From contig NZ_CP082923.1 of the NCBI RefSeq assembly GCF_019931575.1, forward strand, positions 2,976,001 to 3,040,000: 64,000 nucleotides of DNA, read 5' to 3'. Both the position numbers and the translations under genes were made by a program. This stretch comes from Caulobacter segnis (GTDB lineage Bacteria > Pseudomonadota > Alphaproteobacteria > Caulobacterales > Caulobacteraceae). The stretch's first letter is position 1, and every line of letters begins with the position of its first letter. This document shows positions 18,901 through 27,000 of this stretch, piece after piece. Under the pieces are notes generated by a model. That model ran no database searches. It worked only from the letters and a program-made list of their open reading frames with translations, and was not told where the DNA came from.

Positions 18901-19728
18901 AACATTGACACGCTGACCCTGCATTACGGGGCCGGCGGCGCGGGAATGCTGCAGGTGTGGCTGGACGGCCGGTTCCTAGGGGAGCACGAGCTGGACGGTG
19001 GCCTGCCCCGCCCGATCACCACGGGTGTCGCGACCTTCAAACTGCCCGAAGACCTGCGCGGGACCGGCGAGCATGTGCTGTCGGTCATGGTCCGCAACAA
19101 CGGCCACAACTGGGACCTGGACGCCGACGACTTCCACAAGGAGGCCCGCGGCCTGGTGTCGGCTTCATTGTCGGGCCCTGGGACCTACAGCTTCGCCGTC
19201 TCGATCGCCTGGAAGATCCAGGGCAACAAGGGCGGCGAGGACATCCAGGATCCGGTCCGCGGCAACGCCAACAACGGCGGCCAATACGGCGAGCGCGAGG
19301 GCTGGCATCTGCCGGGCTTCCCGGACGCGGCCTGGGCCAAGGCCGATATCGCGGCGACCCAGCCCTACGCTGGCACGACCTGGTATCGGACCAGCTTCGA
19401 CCTGGCCCTGCCCAAGGACCAGGATACCACCCTGGGCCTTTCCATCGGCGACCCGGACAAGCCGCGCTCGCCGAACAAGCGCTACCGCGTGCTGATCTTC
19501 GTCAACGGCTGGAACATGGGCCAGTTCATCGCCCATGTCGGCCCCCAGCGGACCTTCGTCCTGCCCAACGGCATCATCGATCCGCGCGGCAAAAACACCA
19601 TCGCGCTGGCGGTGACCAGCGACGGCGCCCCCGGTGACGCCCTGGAAGCCGTCAAGCTCGTCAACCTGCGGACCGTGCGCGGCGGGATCCCCGTCGCCCG
19701 CGTGCCCGCTCCCGACTTCAAACCCTGA
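15946..19728 (+). CDS. GH43-like / GH35 beta-galactosidase fusion, exported
   Basis: This 1260-residue protein carries two apparent catalytic modules after a signal peptide (residues 1-25). Residues ~40-295 form a GH43-like five-bladed propeller with the expected acidic triad: Asp71 in RDPS, Asp181 in YIDTF and Glu231 in LEGPA. Residues ~305-680 are a GH35 beta-galactosidase barrel with acid/base Glu459 (QIENE) and nucleophile Glu565 (LAEFGGGWFDYWG). Beta-sandwich domains typical of large GH35 enzymes follow to the end. The likely role is joint removal of arabinose and galactose from RG-I side chains. The ATG lies two bases after the rhaM stop, within the same operon. I have not seen this fusion commonly described; activity of the GH43-like part is an inference. 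Confidence 0.87.
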   Translation: MRALPAFGLVAALMATSALAQPVRAEPARYTMTAFTNASQSNMSVYDSADGTRFTLKKPLAYTPPQGLIRDPSVMKHTDGWYYVAYTTGWTGDTIGLARSKDLVDWTFLRDVKIDVPGGATNSWAPEWFVDQDGSISLILSVSTTGIAGQFQAYRITASDGSLASWSKPKVLSGLGPNYIDTFVVRQDGLYQAFAKNETTKYIELWTAPSLDGPWALKGAGDWAGWGRFLEGPAMARTPDGGWRIYFDEYMAKRYWYSDSKDGFRTWTPKAELPELSGTVRHFTVMKEGGDPPAIAKPAQAHKITWDKYSLKVDDQRVFSWGGEFHPFRVPSPDLWRDILQKMKASGYNTVAIYFDWGYHSPKQGVYDFSGVRDMDRVLTMAKEEGLYVITRAGPYVNAELTRGGFPGWLVNQQARARTDAPEYIQAADEWLTQINAVIARHQLTTGQGTVIAHQIENELDVVGAPQQRYMQWLYDKAKADGITVPIFHNDKGRNGYWVPKGSNVPGTVEGPNDLYAFDGYPGGNCRVDSKPSSPGVAPDWGIYGANGAKGGALASPNTPGFLAEFGGGWFDYWGSNGDYDCTAIHRGVGYQRVFYGTNVANGLTLQSFYMTYGGTSWGWLPAPVVFTSYDYGSAIDEARGLRDKARVIKQMGEFIAAVPDLTRMDKGEAVVPSNDKVRVYHNVNAETGSHLYVVVHNPSSATGDEAFTFKLKTRDGEYVVPSRIKGQDSKMLMASYDLGGQRLVYSTSEIQTHLKWNDGDLALLYGRAGEAGETVLRYASAPKVEVIEGDVTSAFDTAKGDLKLSYQHRGLARVRITGGGRPPLTLLLADAETGQTFWKRENALVRGPGLIRSDAIKGGVLSLTGDTETDSPLEVFAPKAVTSIRWNGAKVAAKTTALGSLLADKPLAGPGAVALPDLAKLDWKTAPGSPEADPKFDDSAWLKTEGRRSGSTVRGPTGQPALDMSAYGFHQGDVWYRGRYQGQANIDTLTLHYGAGGAGMLQVWLDGRFLGEHELDGGLPRPITTGVATFKLPEDLRGTGEHVLSVMVRNNGHNWDLDADDFHKEARGLVSASLSGPGTYSFAVSIAWKIQGNKGGEDIQDPVRGNANNGGQYGEREGWHLPGFPDAAWAKADIAATQPYAGTTWYRTSFDLALPKDQDTTLGLSIGDPDKPRSPNKRYRVLIFVNGWNMGQFIAHVGPQRTFVLPNGIIDPRGKNTIALAVTSDGAPGDALEAVKLVNLRTVRGGIPVARVPAPDFKP

Positions 19729-19751
19729 TACCGGACTCCTGGAGACTACCC

Positions 19752-20861
19752 GTGCCCAATCTCGCCCACGGCATCGACGCCAAGGACATCAAGGCCAAGA
19801 TCGCCTCGCTGATCAGCAATCTGGTCGACATCACCGACGAGACCGGCGAGTTCCTGCTGCGCCTCGACGACGGCCGGGTGATCGACACCAAGGGCTGGAA
19901 CGACTGGGAATGGACACACGGCGTCGGCCTCTACGGCCTGTGGAAACAGTACGAGATGCACGGCGACGAGCGCGCCTTCGACATCATGACCCAGTGGTTC
20001 GCCGACCGCTTCGAGGCCGGCACCCCGACCAAGAACATCAACACGGTCTCGCCGTTCCTGACCCTGGCCTATCTGTACGAGGCCACCGGCGACCACACCT
20101 ACATCCCCTATCTCGAGACCTGGGCCGACTACGTCATGTACGAGGGCCCGCGCACCGAGGAAGGCGGCTTCCAGCACATCGTCTTCAACAGCGAGAACCC
20201 GCAGCAGCTGTGGGACGACACGCTGATGATGAGCGTGCTGCCACTGGCCAAGATCGGCCTGCTGCTCGACCGCCCCGACTTCGTCGAGGAGGCCAAGCGC
20301 CAGTTCATGGTCCACATCAAGTACCTGGCCGACCGCAAGACCGGCCTGTGGTTCCACGGCTGGACCTTCCTGGGCCGTCACAACTTCGCCGACGCCCTGT
20401 GGGCGCGCGGGAACTGCTGGGTGACGATCGCCATCCCCGAGTTCATCGAACTCTTGGACCTCAAGCCCGGCGACGGCCTGCGCGCCTTCCTGATCGACGC
20501 GCTGGAAGCCCAGATCAAGGCGCTGACGCAGTTCCAGGACGCCGAGACCGGCCTGTGGCATACGATCATCAACGACAAGGCCTCGTACCTGGAAGCCTCG
20601 GCCACGGCCGGCTTCGCCTACGGCATCCTGAAGGCCGTGCGTAAGCGCTACATCGGCAAGGAGTACGAGGCCGTCGCCATCCGCGCCATCAAGGGCGTGC
20701 TGGCCAATATCGACGACAAGGGCGAGCTGCAGCAGGTCTCGTTCGGCACCCCGGTGTTCGACACGATCCAGGGCTACAAGGACATCCCGCTGACCTCGAT
20801 GCCGTACGGCCAGTCGCTGGCCATGCTGGCGCTGGGCGAGTTTCAGCGCGCCTTCATCTAA
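19752..20861 (+). CDS. Unsaturated rhamnogalacturonyl hydrolase, GH105
   Basis: The 369-residue protein is a GH105 (YteR/YesR-like) alpha/alpha-barrel enzyme. It shows WNDWEWTHGVGLYGL near residue 52, LWDDTLMMS with the candidate catalytic Asp155/Asp156, RGNCW, LWHTI and YLEASATAGFAYG. It hydrates and splits the unsaturated galacturonyl-rhamnose disaccharide left by rhamnogalacturonan lyases, releasing L-rhamnose and a 4-deoxy-uronate. That is how the rhamnose pathway in this operon would be fed. There is no signal peptide, so it acts in the cytoplasm after uptake. The start is GTG at 19752, with GGAG seven bases upstream. Confidence 0.92.
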   Translation: MPNLAHGIDAKDIKAKIASLISNLVDITDETGEFLLRLDDGRVIDTKGWNDWEWTHGVGLYGLWKQYEMHGDERAFDIMTQWFADRFEAGTPTKNINTVSPFLTLAYLYEATGDHTYIPYLETWADYVMYEGPRTEEGGFQHIVFNSENPQQLWDDTLMMSVLPLAKIGLLLDRPDFVEEAKRQFMVHIKYLADRKTGLWFHGWTFLGRHNFADALWARGNCWVTIAIPEFIELLDLKPGDGLRAFLIDALEAQIKALTQFQDAETGLWHTIINDKASYLEASATAGFAYGILKAVRKRYIGKEYEAVAIRAIKGVLANIDDKGELQQVSFGTPVFDTIQGYKDIPLTSMPYGQSLAMLALGEFQRAFI

Positions 20862-20876
20862 CCAACCACCGCATCA

Positions 20877-20904
20877 ACCGGTCCGGCGCCAACGCCGGAC
20901 CGGT
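20877..20904 (+). terminator. Intercistronic hairpin before the transporter gene
   Basis: This is a perfect 12-bp stem (ACCGGTCCGGCG / CGCCGGACCGGT) with a CCAA loop, in the 84-bp gap between the GH105 and transporter genes. There is no T-tract, so it is more likely an mRNA-stabilising or attenuating hairpin than a full terminator. Confidence 0.5.
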
Positions 20905-20945
20905 CAAAGGGGCGCCAAGACCCCGTCTCGAAGGGAAAGACACAC

Positions 20946-22514
20946 ATGGCCACGCCGGACGTCCGCAAACCCACCTGGGTGAACTATTGGGGCTGGGGCT
21001 CCGGCGACATGCTGGGGGCTGGCGCCCAGGCCGTGATCACCGGCTGGCTGGCCTATTTCTTCATCACCTTCTGCGGGCTGTCGCCGGTCGAGACGGGCCT
21101 GATCCTGGGCCTGCCGCGCCTCCTGGAAGCCATCACCTGCCCGCTGATCGGCTACGTCTCCGACAACCTGCGTCACACCTGGGTGGGCCGGAAGATCGGC
21201 CGGCGGAAGATCTTCCTGATCGCCACCATCCCGCTGCTGCCGGCCTTCGCCCTGATCTTCGTGACCGGCCAGACCTTCACCTACTACCTGGTGACCTTCA
21301 TCTTCTTCGAGTTCGTCTACACGATGTTCCTGATCCCGTGGGAAACCCTCGCGGCGGAAATGACGAAGGATTACAAGGAGAAGGCCAAGTTCGCCGGCGT
21401 GCGGATGATGATCGCCCAGAGCTCGGCGATCCTGGCCTCGTACCTGCCGACCCTGATCATCAACAACCTCGGCGGCAAGGACTCGCCCAACACCTTCCTG
21501 ATCATGGCCGCCATCTTCGGCGTGCTGTTCAGCCTGGTGGTGACCCTGGTCGTGTTCTTCTCGTGGGAGCGCCCCTATACCGAGGCCGAGAAACTGATCC
21601 AGCCCGAGCCGATGGACTGGGGCAAGGCGGCGCTGATCCCGGTCAACATGTTCCGCGACCTGTTCTCGACCCTCAAGATCAAGGCCTTCCGCCAGCACCT
21701 GTCGCTCTATCTGGGCGGCTATATCAGCCAGGACATCTTCAACACCGCCTTCCCGCTGTTCGTGGCCACGGTGATGGTCGGCTCGACCCTGATCATCTCG
21801 CAGCTGATGACGACCATGTACGTGGCCCAGCTGATCTCGGTGATGATCGCCATCCGGGTCATCATCCGCACCGGCCCGGTGGTCGCCTACCGCCTGGCCA
21901 TCACCAGCGTCGGCGCGGCCCTGCTGCTGTTCCTGGCCTTCTACCTGATCAAGCCGGCGGGCTTCGCGCAGGGCGTCGCGGCTCTGGACGGCGACATCTT
22001 CGGCGGCGCGCCGGTCGGCGTGCTGTTCTGGCTGTTCGTGCCGATCATCCTGGCGGGCCTGGGCCGAGGGACGCTGAACTTCGTGCCGTGGGGGGTCTAC
22101 AACTACCTGCCCGACGTCGACGAGGCGGTCACCGGCCAGCGCCGCGAGGGCATCTTCGCCGGGGTCATGACCCTGACCCGCAAGGTCGCCCAGTCCGGCG
22201 CGATCCTGCTGACCACCAGCCTGATCGGCCTGGGCGGCTTCGTCTCGGCGCCCAAGGGCAAGCCGCTCGCGCAGCAGACCCCGGAAGCCATCCAGGCCCT
22301 CGTTCTGGTCATGGTCGGCGGCCCGCTGATCGTGATGATCGCCGGCATGCTGATCTCCTGGCGCTTCCGCCTGAACGCCCGCACCCACGCGGTGCTGGTC
22401 CACGAGGTCGAGCGCCTGCGCGCCGGCGCGACCGAGGCCGAAACCCAGGAGTCCAAGCAGATCGTCGAGGACCTGACCGGCTGGAAGTGGGAACGCCTGT
22501 GGGGCCGCGGCTAA
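20946..22514 (+). CDS. GPH/MFS_2-type sugar:cation symporter, probably for rhamnogalacturonides
   Basis: The 522-residue protein has about 12 hydrophobic segments and the glycoside-pentoside-hexuronide symporter look, including GLPRLLEAITCPLIGYVSD near residue 57 and the basic cytoplasmic loop WVGRKIGRRKIF. Members of this group import oligosaccharides and glycosides with a cation. As the last gene of the rhamnose/RG-I operon, just after a cytoplasmic GH105, it most plausibly imports unsaturated rhamnogalacturonyl disaccharides, like RhiT-type carriers (inference). Its stop is only four bases from the stop of the convergent response regulator, with no clear terminator between them. Confidence 0.82.
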   Translation: MATPDVRKPTWVNYWGWGSGDMLGAGAQAVITGWLAYFFITFCGLSPVETGLILGLPRLLEAITCPLIGYVSDNLRHTWVGRKIGRRKIFLIATIPLLPAFALIFVTGQTFTYYLVTFIFFEFVYTMFLIPWETLAAEMTKDYKEKAKFAGVRMMIAQSSAILASYLPTLIINNLGGKDSPNTFLIMAAIFGVLFSLVVTLVVFFSWERPYTEAEKLIQPEPMDWGKAALIPVNMFRDLFSTLKIKAFRQHLSLYLGGYISQDIFNTAFPLFVATVMVGSTLIISQLMTTMYVAQLISVMIAIRVIIRTGPVVAYRLAITSVGAALLLFLAFYLIKPAGFAQGVAALDGDIFGGAPVGVLFWLFVPIILAGLGRGTLNFVPWGVYNYLPDVDEAVTGQRREGIFAGVMTLTRKVAQSGAILLTTSLIGLGGFVSAPKGKPLAQQTPEAIQALVLVMVGGPLIVMIAGMLISWRFRLNARTHAVLVHEVERLRAGATEAETQESKQIVEDLTGWKWERLWGRG

Positions 22515-22518
22515 CTCG

Positions 22519-23124
22519 CTATAGCCAGCCGTTGGAGCGGGCGATCCGGCCCGCCTCCACCCGATTGGCCGCGCCCAGCTTCTGGGCCGCCTCGGACAGG
22601 TAGTTGCGCACCGTGCCTGGCGAGAGGTCCAGCACCTCGGCGATGTCCTTGTTCGAGCGCCCCTCCTCGGCCAGGCGCAATATCTCGCGCTCGCGGTCGG
22701 TCAGCGGATCGGGCTGGGCGTCCCAGACCGCCTCGGACAGCTCCGGGGCGATGGCCCGGCCGCCGGCGGCGATGGTGCGGACGGCGGCGGCCAGCACACT
22801 GCTGGGACCATCCTTCAAGAGATAGCCCTTCACCCCCGCCTCCATCGCCCGGCGCAAATAGCCGGGCCGACCGAAGGTGGTGACGATCAGGACGCGCGTC
22901 GTCGCGCCGTCAGCCTTCAGCCGCCCGGCCACGTCGATACCGGTCAGGTGCGGCATCTCGATGTCGGAGATCAGCACGTCGGGCTTTTCCGACCGCACCA
23001 GCGCCAGCGCCTCGGCGCCGTCCGCCGCGCGGCCGACCACCTGGATGTCGCCCTCCAGCTCCAGCAGCGCGCTGAGCGCCCCCAGCACCATCTTCTGGTC
23101 TTCGGCGATGACGACGCGGATCAC
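22519..23124 (-). CDS. NarL/FixJ-type response regulator
   Basis: The 201-residue protein has a receiver domain (residues 1-118) with the acidic pair Glu8/Asp9, phosphoacceptor Asp54 (ISDIEMP), Thr82 and Lys104. A LuxR-type HTH follows at about residues 136-195 (LTDREREILRLAEEGRSNKDIAEVL). It resembles DesR/LiaR-type regulators. The GTG start at 23124 overlaps the kinase stop (GTGA). The operon context, downstream of an ABC exporter and a DesK-like kinase, suggests that it controls that exporter in response to a membrane stress or an antimicrobial compound. Confidence 0.88.
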   Translation of the reverse strand: MIRVVIAEDQKMVLGALSALLELEGDIQVVGRAADGAEALALVRSEKPDVLISDIEMPHLTGIDVAGRLKADGATTRVLIVTTFGRPGYLRRAMEAGVKGYLLKDGPSSVLAAAVRTIAAGGRAIAPELSEAVWDAQPDPLTDREREILRLAEEGRSNKDIAEVLDLSPGTVRNYLSEAAQKLGAANRVEAGRIARSNGWL

Positions 23125-24254
23125 GAGGCGGACTCTCCAGGAGCGCCTATGGGCGCGATGGCGACCAGGCGCGTCCCGCTTCTGTCCGAGACGATGTCGA
23201 GATCGCCGCCGATGGCCGAAAGGCGGGTGCGCATGCCCTTCAGGCCCGAGCCTTCGACCAGGCCGCCGCCCCTGCCGTCGTCGACGATGCTGAGCGTCAG
23301 GGCCACAGGGCTGGGCGCCACCCGGATCTGGCAGCGCGTGGCGCCGGCATGGCGGATGACGTTGGTGACGGCCTCACGCAGGGCCATGGCCAGAACCGCC
23401 TCCTGGCCGGGATAGGCGTCGATCTCGTCGGCCGAGACCTCGGCCTGGATATTGGCGGCGGTCAGGGCCGTCCTGGCGCGCTCCAGCTCGGTGGTCAGCG
23501 AGGCGCCCTTCATGCCCACCACCGCCGTCCGGACCTCCGACAGCGCCTCGCGGGCGGCGGCGGCCACCGACTGCATCTCGCGTTCGGCGGCCACGGCGTC
23601 GCGGCTGACCAGCTTTGCGGCCAGCTCGGCCTTGACCGCCACCAGGGTCAGGGTGTGGCCCAAGAGGTCGTGCAGGTCGCGGGAGATCCGCTCACGCTCG
23701 GCCATGGTGGCCAGGGCGCGGACCTCCTCGTGGGCGACGGCCAGTTCCTGGTTCTTGCGCTCGACATCGGCCTGCATCAGGCCGGCGAAGCCGGTGATGC
23801 CGCCGAACAGCACGCCCGACGCCCAGACCGGCCAGTTGTAGTTCAAAAACAGCGGCCCCATGGCCAGCAGGACCACCTCCATCCCGACCATCGTGCGAAC
23901 CGCCAACCGGCGCGACCGCAGGCGCGCGGCGAACGACATGGCGTAGATCGTGTAGACGCTCCAGCCGACGTTGAACGACGACAGCGACACCCCGATGCCG
24001 AAGATCGCCAGCACATGCCACAGGGTAGGCCGGCCGCGTCGCAGCCAGATCCAGTAGAACAGGACCACGAAGGCCGCGAGTCCCGCGACCGAAGCCGCGA
24101 TCTCGACCACGCCCGGCCGCCGGAACAGCCAGGAAATGAAGTAGAACGGCAGATACGACAGGAAGATCAGGCTCCAGCGACGACGGTTCAGGCCGTCGGC
24201 CAGCGGCGCGCTGTTTTCGTCGTCCTTCGTCCGAGTCGCGGTCTCCTGGTCCAT
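23121..24254 (-). CDS. DesK-like membrane sensor histidine kinase (HisKA_3)
   Basis: This is a ~377-residue kinase with five or six hydrophobic segments in residues 30-165, then a coiled-coil and a HisKA_3 dimerisation domain with the phosphoacceptor in ERISRDLHDLLGHTL. A HATPase_c domain follows (REAVTNVIRHAGA; DDGRGGG; GLKGMRTRL). The frame is open far upstream; the ATG at 24254 was chosen as the first Met giving a normal N-terminus. TTG 24290 (overlapping the permease stop) and GTG 24284 are in-frame alternatives, and no strong ribosome site decides between them. Architecture and neighbours match the YvfTU/LnrJK type. Confidence 0.85.
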   Translation of the reverse strand: MDQETATRTKDDENSAPLADGLNRRRWSLIFLSYLPFYFISWLFRRPGVVEIAASVAGLAAFVVLFYWIWLRRGRPTLWHVLAIFGIGVSLSSFNVGWSVYTIYAMSFAARLRSRRLAVRTMVGMEVVLLAMGPLFLNYNWPVWASGVLFGGITGFAGLMQADVERKNQELAVAHEEVRALATMAERERISRDLHDLLGHTLTLVAVKAELAAKLVSRDAVAAEREMQSVAAAAREALSEVRTAVVGMKGASLTTELERARTALTAANIQAEVSADEIDAYPGQEAVLAMALREAVTNVIRHAGATRCQIRVAPSPVALTLSIVDDGRGGGLVEGSGLKGMRTRLSAIGGDLDIVSDRSGTRLVAIAPIGAPGESAS

Positions 24255-24286
24255 GCCGGCGATGTCGCGCGCGCCGCTCGCCACGG

Positions 24287-25024
24287 TCAAGCCGCCTGCC
24301 GCCGCCAGGCCGCCCAGGCGCCGGCCACGGCGGCCAGGCTGATCAAGGCCAGCACCGTCACGTGGCGCTGGACGTCGGCCATCGGCGTCATGCCCGACAG
24401 CATCATCGACAGCCGGCCCAGGTGGTACGACGGGGTGACCTCGGCGACCTTGGCGATCCAGCCCGGCATCAGGTCCAGCGGCATCCACAGGCCGCCAAAC
24501 AGGCAGAAGCTGAGGAACAGCAGGTTGGCCACCGCCGTCGCGCCTTGCGAGCCCAGGCGCAGGCCGATGTTCAGGCCGATCAGGGCGAAGGGAACCGCCG
24601 AGGCCAGCCCCAGCCCCAGGGTCGCGGCCCAGCGCCACGGAACCATCACCACCCCGCCGAACCAGGCCAGCACGCCCAACAGGCCGATGGCGGTGGCGAC
24701 CAGGGCCAGGGCGGCGGCCAGTCGTCCGGCCAGATAGCCGCCGGCGGGCAGCGGCGCGATCTGCTTCAGCTCGATCAGCTTGGCCTCGCGCTCGGCGGCG
24801 ACGGCGGCGCCGAAGCCGAACATGGCCGGCGCGATGGCGGCGAAGATCACGTAGTTGGCCAGCATGGCGTGGGCGATCTCCTCCCGCCCCTTGCTCAACC
24901 CCAGGCCGATGACGCCGTAGAACAGCAGCGGCAGGGCCAGGCTGGGAATCAGGAACTGCGGGGTGCGCCAGGTCGAGACGATCTGGGCGCGGGCTTCACG
25001 GGCGTAGACGGCGAGCGTGTGCAT
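24287..25024 (-). CDS. ABC-2 type transporter permease
   Basis: The 245-residue integral membrane protein has six predicted membrane segments and the ABC-2 permease pattern, including AAEREAKLIELKQIAPLP after the second segment and FLSFCLFGGLWMPLDLMP near the fifth. It is paired with the ATPase encoded one base upstream and followed by its two-component system, so the four genes form one operon. It is probably an efflux pump for a hydrophobic or antimicrobial compound. The substrate is unknown. Confidence 0.85.
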   Translation of the reverse strand: MHTLAVYAREARAQIVSTWRTPQFLIPSLALPLLFYGVIGLGLSKGREEIAHAMLANYVIFAAIAPAMFGFGAAVAAEREAKLIELKQIAPLPAGGYLAGRLAAALALVATAIGLLGVLAWFGGVVMVPWRWAATLGLGLASAVPFALIGLNIGLRLGSQGATAVANLLFLSFCLFGGLWMPLDLMPGWIAKVAEVTPSYHLGRLSMMLSGMTPMADVQRHVTVLALISLAAVAGAWAAWRRQAA

Positions 25025-25025
25025 G

Positions 25026-25973
25026 TCAGGCGACCTCGGCTTGACGGGTTTGGCCAGGCGCGCCGGCCTGGACGAGACGGGTGACGGCGTCCTCCAGCGA
25101 CGCGCCGGCGACGGTCAGGTCGTCGACGGTCTCGTCGCGGGCCAGCAGCTCGCGCAGCGTGGCGGGGGCCGAGGTGGTCAGCAGCGTGACCCGGCCGCCG
25201 TCGCGGCTGACGCCGGTGACGCGCGCCAGGCTCTCCAGCTCGGCGTCGGACAAACGCGTGCGGCAGCGGATGGCGACGCCCGAGACCCGGGCCTTGATCG
25301 CCTCGGGCGAGCCGTCGGCGATGACCTGGCCATGGTCGATGACCACGATGCGGTCGGCCAGGGCCTCGGCCTCGTCCAGATGGTGGGTGGTCAGCAGCAC
25401 GGCGCAGCCCCGGGCGATCTCGGCCCGGACGGCGGTCCACAGGCCCCGGCGAGCGTCGATGTCCATGCCGGTGGTCGGCTCGTCCAGGACCAGGAAGTCC
25501 GGCCGGCCGGCGATGGCCAGGGCGAACTGCACGCGGCGCTGCTGGCCGCCCGACAGGGCCCCGCAGCGGCGGCGCTCCAGACCTTCCAGCCCGGCCAGGC
25601 GGACGATCTCGTCCAGCGGACGGGGCGCCTTGTAGTAGCCCCGGAACAGGTCGACCTGCTCGCGGACCGTCAGGGTGCGCGGCAGGCCGGCCTCCTGCAG
25701 CATGACGCCCATCCGGCCCCTGCCGGCGACGTCGCGCGGATCGCCGCCGAACAGCGCGGCCTCACCCGCGTCGGGACGAAGGCGGCCGGTCAGCAGGGCG
25801 ACGCTGGTGCTCTTGCCCGCGCCGTTCGGCCCCAGCAGGGCCACGCACTGGCCGGGACGGATGATCAGGTCCAGGCCGTTCAGGGCCAGGGTCGCGCCCC
25901 GACGCTTGACGGCCTTGGACAACGCCGCGACGGGCAAGGGAAGGTTGGGCGGCTGCGGAGGATTGGGTGACAT
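25026..25973 (-). CDS. ABC transporter ATP-binding protein
   Basis: The ~315-residue ATPase has Walker A GPNGAGKST (about residues 49-57), the signature LSGGQQRR, Walker B FLVLDEPTTGMD and the switch histidine in LLTTHHLDEA. It has the C-terminal extension seen in drug/polyketide exporter ATPases. The frame extends to 26039, but the ATG at 25973 has GAGGGAG five bases upstream and fits the family start. It is the first gene of the exporter/two-component operon. Confidence 0.88.
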   Translation of the reverse strand: MSPNPPQPPNLPLPVAALSKAVKRRGATLALNGLDLIIRPGQCVALLGPNGAGKSTSVALLTGRLRPDAGEAALFGGDPRDVAGRGRMGVMLQEAGLPRTLTVREQVDLFRGYYKAPRPLDEIVRLAGLEGLERRRCGALSGGQQRRVQFALAIAGRPDFLVLDEPTTGMDIDARRGLWTAVRAEIARGCAVLLTTHHLDEAEALADRIVVIDHGQVIADGSPEAIKARVSGVAIRCRTRLSDAELESLARVTGVSRDGGRVTLLTTSAPATLRELLARDETVDDLTVAGASLEDAVTRLVQAGAPGQTRQAEVA

Positions 25974-26072
25974 GACGGCTCCCTCGATGTGGAGCCAGCA
26001 TGCCGCCGCGCCGCGCGGCCCATCAGTGCCGGCCGTCACCGGGCCGACATGACATTCGTCACCTTGGCGCCC

Positions 26073-26999
26073 TCAGGCCGCCGCGTTCCAGGCCTTGGTC
26101 ATCAGGGTCACCGGCGAGAAATCGCCGAACTCCCAGCGCAGCGGCAGCGCCGCGGGCCGCCGCCAGGCCTTCTCGGGCCTGAACCGCCACTGGCGCTGGA
26201 CGCCCTCTGGCCAGGCGCGGCCAGGTGGCGGATCCCAGTCGATCTCCACCCGTCCCTGCAGGTGCAGCAGGTCGCCGGTGTCGAAGTCGACGAACAGCAG
26301 GGCAGCGCGCGGGTCGGCGACCAGGTTGCCAAGGGTGTTGAAGAACCGGTTGCCCCGGAAGTCCGGCACGACCAGCTCGCCCTTCACGACCTTGACGAAG
26401 CCCGGCAGGCCGCCCCGGTGCGAGATGTCGACGCCGCCGTTCTCGGCGCCCGCCGCGCCCGAGGCGGTGGCGACGAAAAAGGTGTCGGCGTCGGCGATCT
26501 GGGCCAGGACTTCGGGCGCGTCGACAGCGACCGTCTCGGCCGGAACCATCGACGCCGGCGCGGTCTCGACGTCACGGGTCTGGATGTATTGCGGGCAATT
26601 GCCGAAGCTTTGCAGCACCTTGAGGCGCAAACCTCCAGCGTCGGCGGCCTCGATCACGCCGTTGGCGCGGTTGCGGCGGCGCGTGGCGAAGTCCAAACCC
26701 AGGGCCCCGAACGGCTGGCCGGCGCTGAAGAATTCGTGACCTGGCTCGCCCTCGCGCGGCGTCGCATGGATCACCAGGGTGGTCGGGTCGGGACTGTCGA
26801 TAAAGCCCGGCTCGCCGGTCAGCACCGTGGCGATCGGCCAACCTGCCGCGTCGACCGTGGCGACGAACAGGTACGGCAGCATTCCGAAGAAGTCCCGGTG
26901 CTGGTCGGGCATGAATGGCCGGATCCCCGTCATGCCGGGCGCGTGCAGGCCCGCTCGCGCCTGGGCGGCCAGCTCGCCGGCGTGGAAGGGCTGGTCCAT
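26073..26999 (-). CDS. Pyridoxamine 5'-phosphate oxidase-like flavin-binding protein
   Basis: The ~308-residue protein contains a pyridoxamine-phosphate-oxidase-like split barrel twice over: an N-terminal half (residues 35-110; PYLFVATVDAAGWPIATVL) and a second (about 160-260; ADTFFVATAS... FFNTLGNLVADPRAALLFVDF). Proteins of this type bind FMN or F420-like cofactors and reduce various substrates; the exact reaction is not known. The ATG at 26999 follows the GST stop by one base (TGACATG), so the two are coupled. Longer versions of the frame upstream lie inside the GST gene and are not credible. Confidence 0.8.
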   Translation of the reverse strand: MDQPFHAGELAAQARAGLHAPGMTGIRPFMPDQHRDFFGMLPYLFVATVDAAGWPIATVLTGEPGFIDSPDPTTLVIHATPREGEPGHEFFSAGQPFGALGLDFATRRRNRANGVIEAADAGGLRLKVLQSFGNCPQYIQTRDVETAPASMVPAETVAVDAPEVLAQIADADTFFVATASGAAGAENGGVDISHRGGLPGFVKVVKGELVVPDFRGNRFFNTLGNLVADPRAALLFVDFDTGDLLHLQGRVEIDWDPPPGRAWPEGVQRQWRFRPEKAWRRPAALPLRWEFGDFSPVTLMTKAWNAAA

Positions 27000-27000
27000 G

